Part shown: positions 16,679 through 19,543 of the stretch, piece by piece | Position numbering within the stretch: position 1 is the stretch's first letter | Layout: each line of letters begins with the position of its first letter | Source: Phlegmacium glaucopus | Taxonomy: Eukaryota; Basidiomycota; Agaricomycetes; Agaricales; Cortinariaceae | Assembly (NCBI GenBank): GCA_015039465.1 | Contig: MU130450.1 | Location: 1 to 19,543 of the forward strand | Reading direction: 5' to 3' | DNA: 19,543 bases | Made by a program: the position numbers and the translations under genes | Notes under the pieces: generated by a model | Databases searched by the model: none | Seen by the model: only the letters and a program-made list of their open reading frames with translations | What the model was told of the DNA's origin: nothing

Positions 16679-16939
16679 TTATTTCTTTTTCAGGAAAGTC
16701 AGTGTGGGGGAGAGCTGGGTCAGCTGGCCTTGAGCGATGAGGTTTGTCACAGTGTTGAGTGCCCATTTCAGGCCGCAGAATGCAAAGTCAAAAGCGAAAG
16801 TTGCTGTATTGACCAACTTTATATAATATAACTGGAAAAAATATACCTCACCGATATATGACGGTGAAAAAATAATATCTAGCAGCCAGAGTGATTTGGC
16901 AGAGAATAGAAGTGAAGACGGCGGGATGCTGTTGTGCAA
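16679..16939 (-). pseudogene. possible N-terminal fragment of the NLR-like gene
   Basis: The minus strand is open for 86 codons without a starting ATG and reads LLFSAKSLWLLDIIF, then, after a possible short intron (gtatat..caatacag, about 16847-16804), ATFAFDFAFCGLKWALN and TVTNLIAQGQLTQLSP. Its orientation and its place upstream of the NLR C-terminal blocks fit the N-terminal effector-side region of the same gene, with the SINE and a deletion of the NACHT core between. The homology itself is not certain by eye. Confidence 0.35.
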
Positions 16940-17211
16940 ACTTTGAAACCACTACTTAACACGAATGATCCTCCACGTCTGTCCTAACTTTTCAGTCAAC
17001 CACCACAATCTCACAGCCTCAGAAAATATACACTCACCGTCTGGTATATTCACCTCCTCGTTAGTCGATATGGCACGGTCTAGTGATGCTCATAGCATGC
17101 CTGATGTCGCGGATATCTTCGATTCATATATGCCACAAGTGCAATTTCATTTGACAAATATTCCAGCATAGGAAACGGGTCCTATGAGCGAAGCTACAGA
17201 TGCTTAACATT
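16940..17211. other. intergenic stretch without a supported gene
   Basis: A 34-codon frame from the ATG at 17070 (MARSSDAHSMPDVADIFD...) and one other short plus frame are present, without splice or homology support. Less AT-rich than 16081-16457, with several intact CpGs, so it may be younger or formerly genic sequence. Confidence 0.35.
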
Positions 17212-17480
17212 ATGGCGAGGCCCTATGTTTGGCATTGGAATGATCTTGATGTCCTGTTGGGCTTGGATTCAGACACACTGGGCAACAGTCAAATTACATG
17301 ATGGAGCACGAAAATCCTATAATTCACTAGGATTCAAGAGGGTTATCTTCTGGATCTCATGGGGCTTCTTGATGCTGAAAATTGATGCAAGAATGATTGT
17401 GACGGGCATTGAGGTCGGCCGCAAGGACTCAGACATGAAAATATTTGGATCTTGTTCAGAAAAATCAGGCCTCTAGTTCG
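17212..17480 (+). pseudogene. broken exon of an unrecognised protein
   Basis: From the ATG at 17212 the frame reads MARPYVWHWNDLDVLLGLD, SDTLGNSQIT, stop, WSTKIL, stop, FTRIQEGYLLDLMGLLDAEN, stop, CKNDCDGH, stop, GRPQGLRHENIWILFRKIRP and LVR, then a perfect donor GTGAGT at 17481. All stops lie in one frame and the sequence between them stays protein-like, which is what point mutation of a real exon produces; at least two stops could come from CGA/CAA-type C-to-T changes. I do not recognise the family. It could be a host gene or a transposon-carried protein. The next exon was not located. Confidence 0.45.
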
Positions 17481-17484
17481 GTGA

Positions 17485-18429
17485 GTGGTTTTTCCCTTGA
17501 CTTGTATGGCTCTTCTGTGCTTTGGACGCTTGGGATTCTATCCACTTTTTATGCATTGAATACACCAGCATCTTCAGAATTCTTGCTGTATCAAGTACTG
17601 GCTGTTGGCCTGAGGTTCTTTCCATGGTTGTTGCTGGAATATTATGGATCTTGGTCACACCTTAAAGTTGTGCTGTTCGTGTCAAATCATGAATACCATG
17701 GTGGACAATAAGAGTAACAGTGCTCTGACTCACTCTTTTGGTCGCACTCATTGTGACTGATCATGACAAATGTGTCACAGTCTCTAGCAGAACAAGAGTT
17801 GCTGCTGGGCAGAGGGCCTCGAGGTGACAGAAGTGCTAGATAGTATGGGAACGAGGTGTTCCGCCCATATCCAGCCAGGGACTGCCAGGGTTAGATTCCA
17901 ATAAGTTGGTCTCTTTAGGGGACCCGGAACGTTGGCAGCAGCCCATGCGCATCCCATTGAGCAGCTTGAGAAGGCATCCAAGGAAGAGTCTGTTTACACC
18001 TGTCATCTTATTCTGCAATGCACAGCTTTGCTGGGTTGTTGTCCGCTTATTGTTGCCTTTGCAAGTAGCAATTATCGTCGAGCTAACCTTTCGTCATACA
18101 GGAAGGCGAGGTTCTGATAGAAAACTACAGTGAGAGCAGAGGTTAGCATTAATATTTGTGGAGGAGCGCTGCCGGACGGTTGAGATAAGTCCTTTTTGTA
18201 CAAAAGAGCTAGCTCTAGCTAGCCACCTCTCAGAAGTTGGAATGTCGGTTCCCCCAAGGTACTTGGTTGGGACTTTTTGGATATCCAGACCTCAGTTGGG
18301 GAGTCAAGGATAGGTGCATTGGGAGGTACTCCGGTTCAGAATGAAGTCGCAACCAGTCGCGCCAAGGCATTACCCAAATCAAGACAGCTTGAGCCCTGCA
18401 CAGAAACAAAGTCTAACTCTAGGGGGACC
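17485..18429. other. no supported gene
   Basis: Overlapping short frames on both strands (for example 17658-17473 minus, 17932-18117 plus) but no recognisable motif, repeated unit or splice structure. A small palindromic run GAGCTAGCTCTAGCTAGC occurs at about 18207. Confidence 0.4.
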
Positions 18430-18564
18430 CTTTTTTCTATACCTCAGGACCCTTTTCCCACTTCTCTTCCAGTTTCTCGCTCCAGAAATCTCACTTTCAA
18501 CTTCCAACTGTCTTTTTCATTTTTCACCCTCCCTTCATCCCGACACTTATTTTGTCCAGATCCC
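18430..18564 (+). promoter_or_regulatory. pyrimidine-rich leader upstream of the two-exon frame
   Basis: The plus strand is strongly C/T-rich (CTTCTCTTCCAGTTTCTCGC, CTTTTTCATTTTTCACCCTC), as in many fungal core promoters and 5' leaders. It ends at the candidate ATG at 18565. No clear TATA box. Inferred from composition and position only. Confidence 0.35.
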
Positions 18565-19003
18565 ATGTCGCCCTATCACAAACCTCTGCCATCATTCACG
18601 CTTGTTCTTACATCCAGTCACCGTTCCCTTCGTCCAGCTACCATCCAACTGTCTTCGGCAATGCTTCCAACCGCTCCAGATTTTTTGATGGTACACATTT
18701 GACTAAGCCTGTCACTTTCATTGATTTTAACCCATCTATCACCAGACAACCATTGATTTATGCCACGATTCTACAGATGATGAATTCATTGAGGACCGCG
18801 ACGAGAATGTCCATTCGCAGACTGTCTTCAAAGGAGAACAACCTGGGACTAGTGATTGTCAAGGGTTTCAAAACCCCTGGAGGGTCTGGGGTAAGGGTAT
18901 GGAGGGTAGGGGTAAGGGTTGGCATTTTGTACCCTTGGAAAACCCTTACGTTCAAGGGTTTTCAAGGGTTTTTCAAGGGTTTCAATTTCTATTTTTAACA
19001 TAA
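18565..19003 (+). CDS. putative two-exon gene running into a repeat; function unknown
   Basis: Exon 1 would start at ATG 18565 (MSPYHKPLPSFTLVL...) and end at ATG 18688-18690. A 55-nt intron follows (gtacac...atcaccag, 18691-18745). Exon 2 begins TTIDLCHDSTDDEFIEDRDE and continues NVHSQTVFKGEQPGTSD, an acidic low-complexity block, then enters the G-rich repeat at about 18850 and stays open to TAA at 19001-19003. The splice removes in-frame stops and keeps the frame, which favours a real exon pair. The acidic block would suit a linker near the N-terminus of a larger nuclear or transposon protein, so the repeat probably truncated a longer gene. No domain is visible. The product, if made, would be roughly 128 residues. 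Confidence 0.4.
18691..18745 (+). other. predicted intron, 55 nt
   Basis: GTACAC donor, GACTAAG as possible branch site, CACCAG acceptor; length matches the other introns in the window. Confidence 0.45.
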
Positions 19004-19395
19004 GATTTTGTCAAAATCTTAGCTTTTTCTGCTTCCAAGTTATATAAATTCTACATTATTGGATTTAATAAGTATAAAATTGTACAATAAAATAGATATT
19101 GCAATATTTCCTTGTTTAAAAGGCAAAAATATGTGAATTTGACATATTGAGGCAGTTATCTATTCTAAATTACATGTAATAGAGCTATTAATGCTTGATA
19201 AGTTAAATAAAACATGGTAGGTAATCAGATCTTTATATATATAAAGCCTTAGAGTAATACCCTTGACCATACCCCTGTACCTTTCATACCCCTCAAAACC
19301 CTTACCCTTACCCTCCAAAACCCCTACCCTTGGACAGGGGTAGGGGTTTGGAGGGTAAGGGTAAGGGTACAGAAGTTTTACCCCAGGGTTACCTG
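18850..19395. repeat. G-rich repeat family G, probable full-length copy
   Basis: It starts TAGTGATTGTCAAGGGTTT, like the inverted start of the copy at 1-120. The left 135 bp is G-rich on the plus strand (GGGTCTGGGGTAAGGG, GGGTAGGGGTAAGGG, then several TTTTCAAGGG). The middle (about 18985-19255) is AT-rich. The right 140 bp is C-rich then G-rich and contains a long hairpin. The G-rich units are variable words of GGGTAA, GGGTA and GGGT, not the fungal telomere repeat TTAGGG. The right boundary is approximate and no target duplication was identified. Confidence 0.55.
19299..19367. repeat. 31-bp-stem hairpin and G-quadruplex motif
   Basis: Left arm 19299-19329 (CTTACCCTTACCCTCC...) is the reverse complement of the right arm 19337-19367 (...GGAGGGTAAGGGTAAGG), apart from one extra A. 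The loop is TTGGACA. The right arm holds five G-runs (GGGG TA GGGG TTTGGA GGG TAA GGG TAA GG(G)), enough for an intramolecular G-quadruplex. The stem is nearly perfect, unlike most repeats here, so it may be recent or maintained. Confidence 0.8.
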
Positions 19396-19543
19396 TTACG
19401 AACTTCTTTTTCTTTTTCTTATCACCACCGAACACATGTCTGTTTCACATCCATGCCTTCCTACTTCTACTATTCATATCCGTTTTACACATGTTTACCT
19501 TTTCCTTTTCATTGTTTCACCTATTTATACTTACACAACATGT
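19396..19543. other. right-edge sequence, pyrimidine-rich
   Basis: CT-rich sequence (TTCTTTTTCTTTTTCTTATC, TTTACCTTTTCCTTTTCATTG). No reading frame of interest; it may be the leader of a gene beyond the edge. Confidence 0.3.

Noticed and set aside
19256..19395. Telomere or subtelomere tract
   Set aside because: The words are GGGTAA/GGGGTA mixtures inside a hairpin, not a uniform TTAGGG array, and the sequence continues as ordinary DNA on both sides.

Overview
The window looks like a stretch of a filamentous basidiomycete genome, probably Agaricomycetes. The evidence is AT-rich sequence, canonical GT..AG introns of about 42-57 nt inside recognisable coding traces, a basidiomycete-type hAT transposase, an ABC-transporter nucleotide-binding domain, a NACHT/NLR-type protein remnant, solo LTRs with 5-bp target duplications, and no bacterial operon structure. 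Species cannot be named from sequence alone. Almost everything here is decayed. I see a repeat-rich 'graveyard' with no convincingly intact long gene.

Layout. 1-120: end of a G/C-strand-asymmetric repeat. 169-948 (+): 3' part of an ABC transporter pseudogene (signature, Walker B, D-loop and H-loop still readable). 950-1136 and 4480-5076 (+): coding traces of an unrecognised gene flanking a hAT transposon (1137-4471) whose transposase is broken and lacks the segments that normally carry its catalytic aspartates. 5082-5652: solo LTR, family A, with perfect TSD TCTTG. 5855-7206 and 7485-8727: two direct copies of a 1.2-1.35 kb LTR-like repeat B. The second copy sits inside a third, older family A LTR (7457-7484 / 8728-8800). 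Between them is a short fragment of a second hAT transposase. 9290-10240: a roughly 50-bp hairpin-containing satellite with alternating A/B monomers, interrupted by a second solo LTR-A (9518-10089, TSD GGAGT). 10480-11640: an LTR-like region with a TATA box and a possible primer-binding site. 12420-12671: a possible isolated exon.

12797-15151: a roughly 2.35 kb element with terminal inverted repeats, subterminal AGTCA repeats, a large hairpin (arms of about 154 bp, 9-nt loop) and a 173-bp tandem array. It appears to sit in the C-terminal part of an NLR (NACHT-type STAND) pseudogene on the minus strand (15152-16080, with a possible N-terminal piece at 16679-16939). That pseudogene is further split by a tRNA-derived SINE candidate (16458-16623, minus). 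17212-17480 (+): broken exon of an unrecognised protein. 18430-19003 (+): a pyrimidine-rich leader and a possible two-exon reading frame that runs into a second copy of the G-rich repeat (18850-19395), which also has strong hairpin and G-quadruplex potential.

The parts do not form a pathway. They record nested insertion and decay. In-frame stops at former CGA codons and CpG loss between repeat copies point to cytosine-methylation or RIP-like mutation. The best candidates for something undescribed are the 173-bp-array TIR element with its hairpin, the alternating hairpin satellite, the SINE, and the G-rich repeat family.
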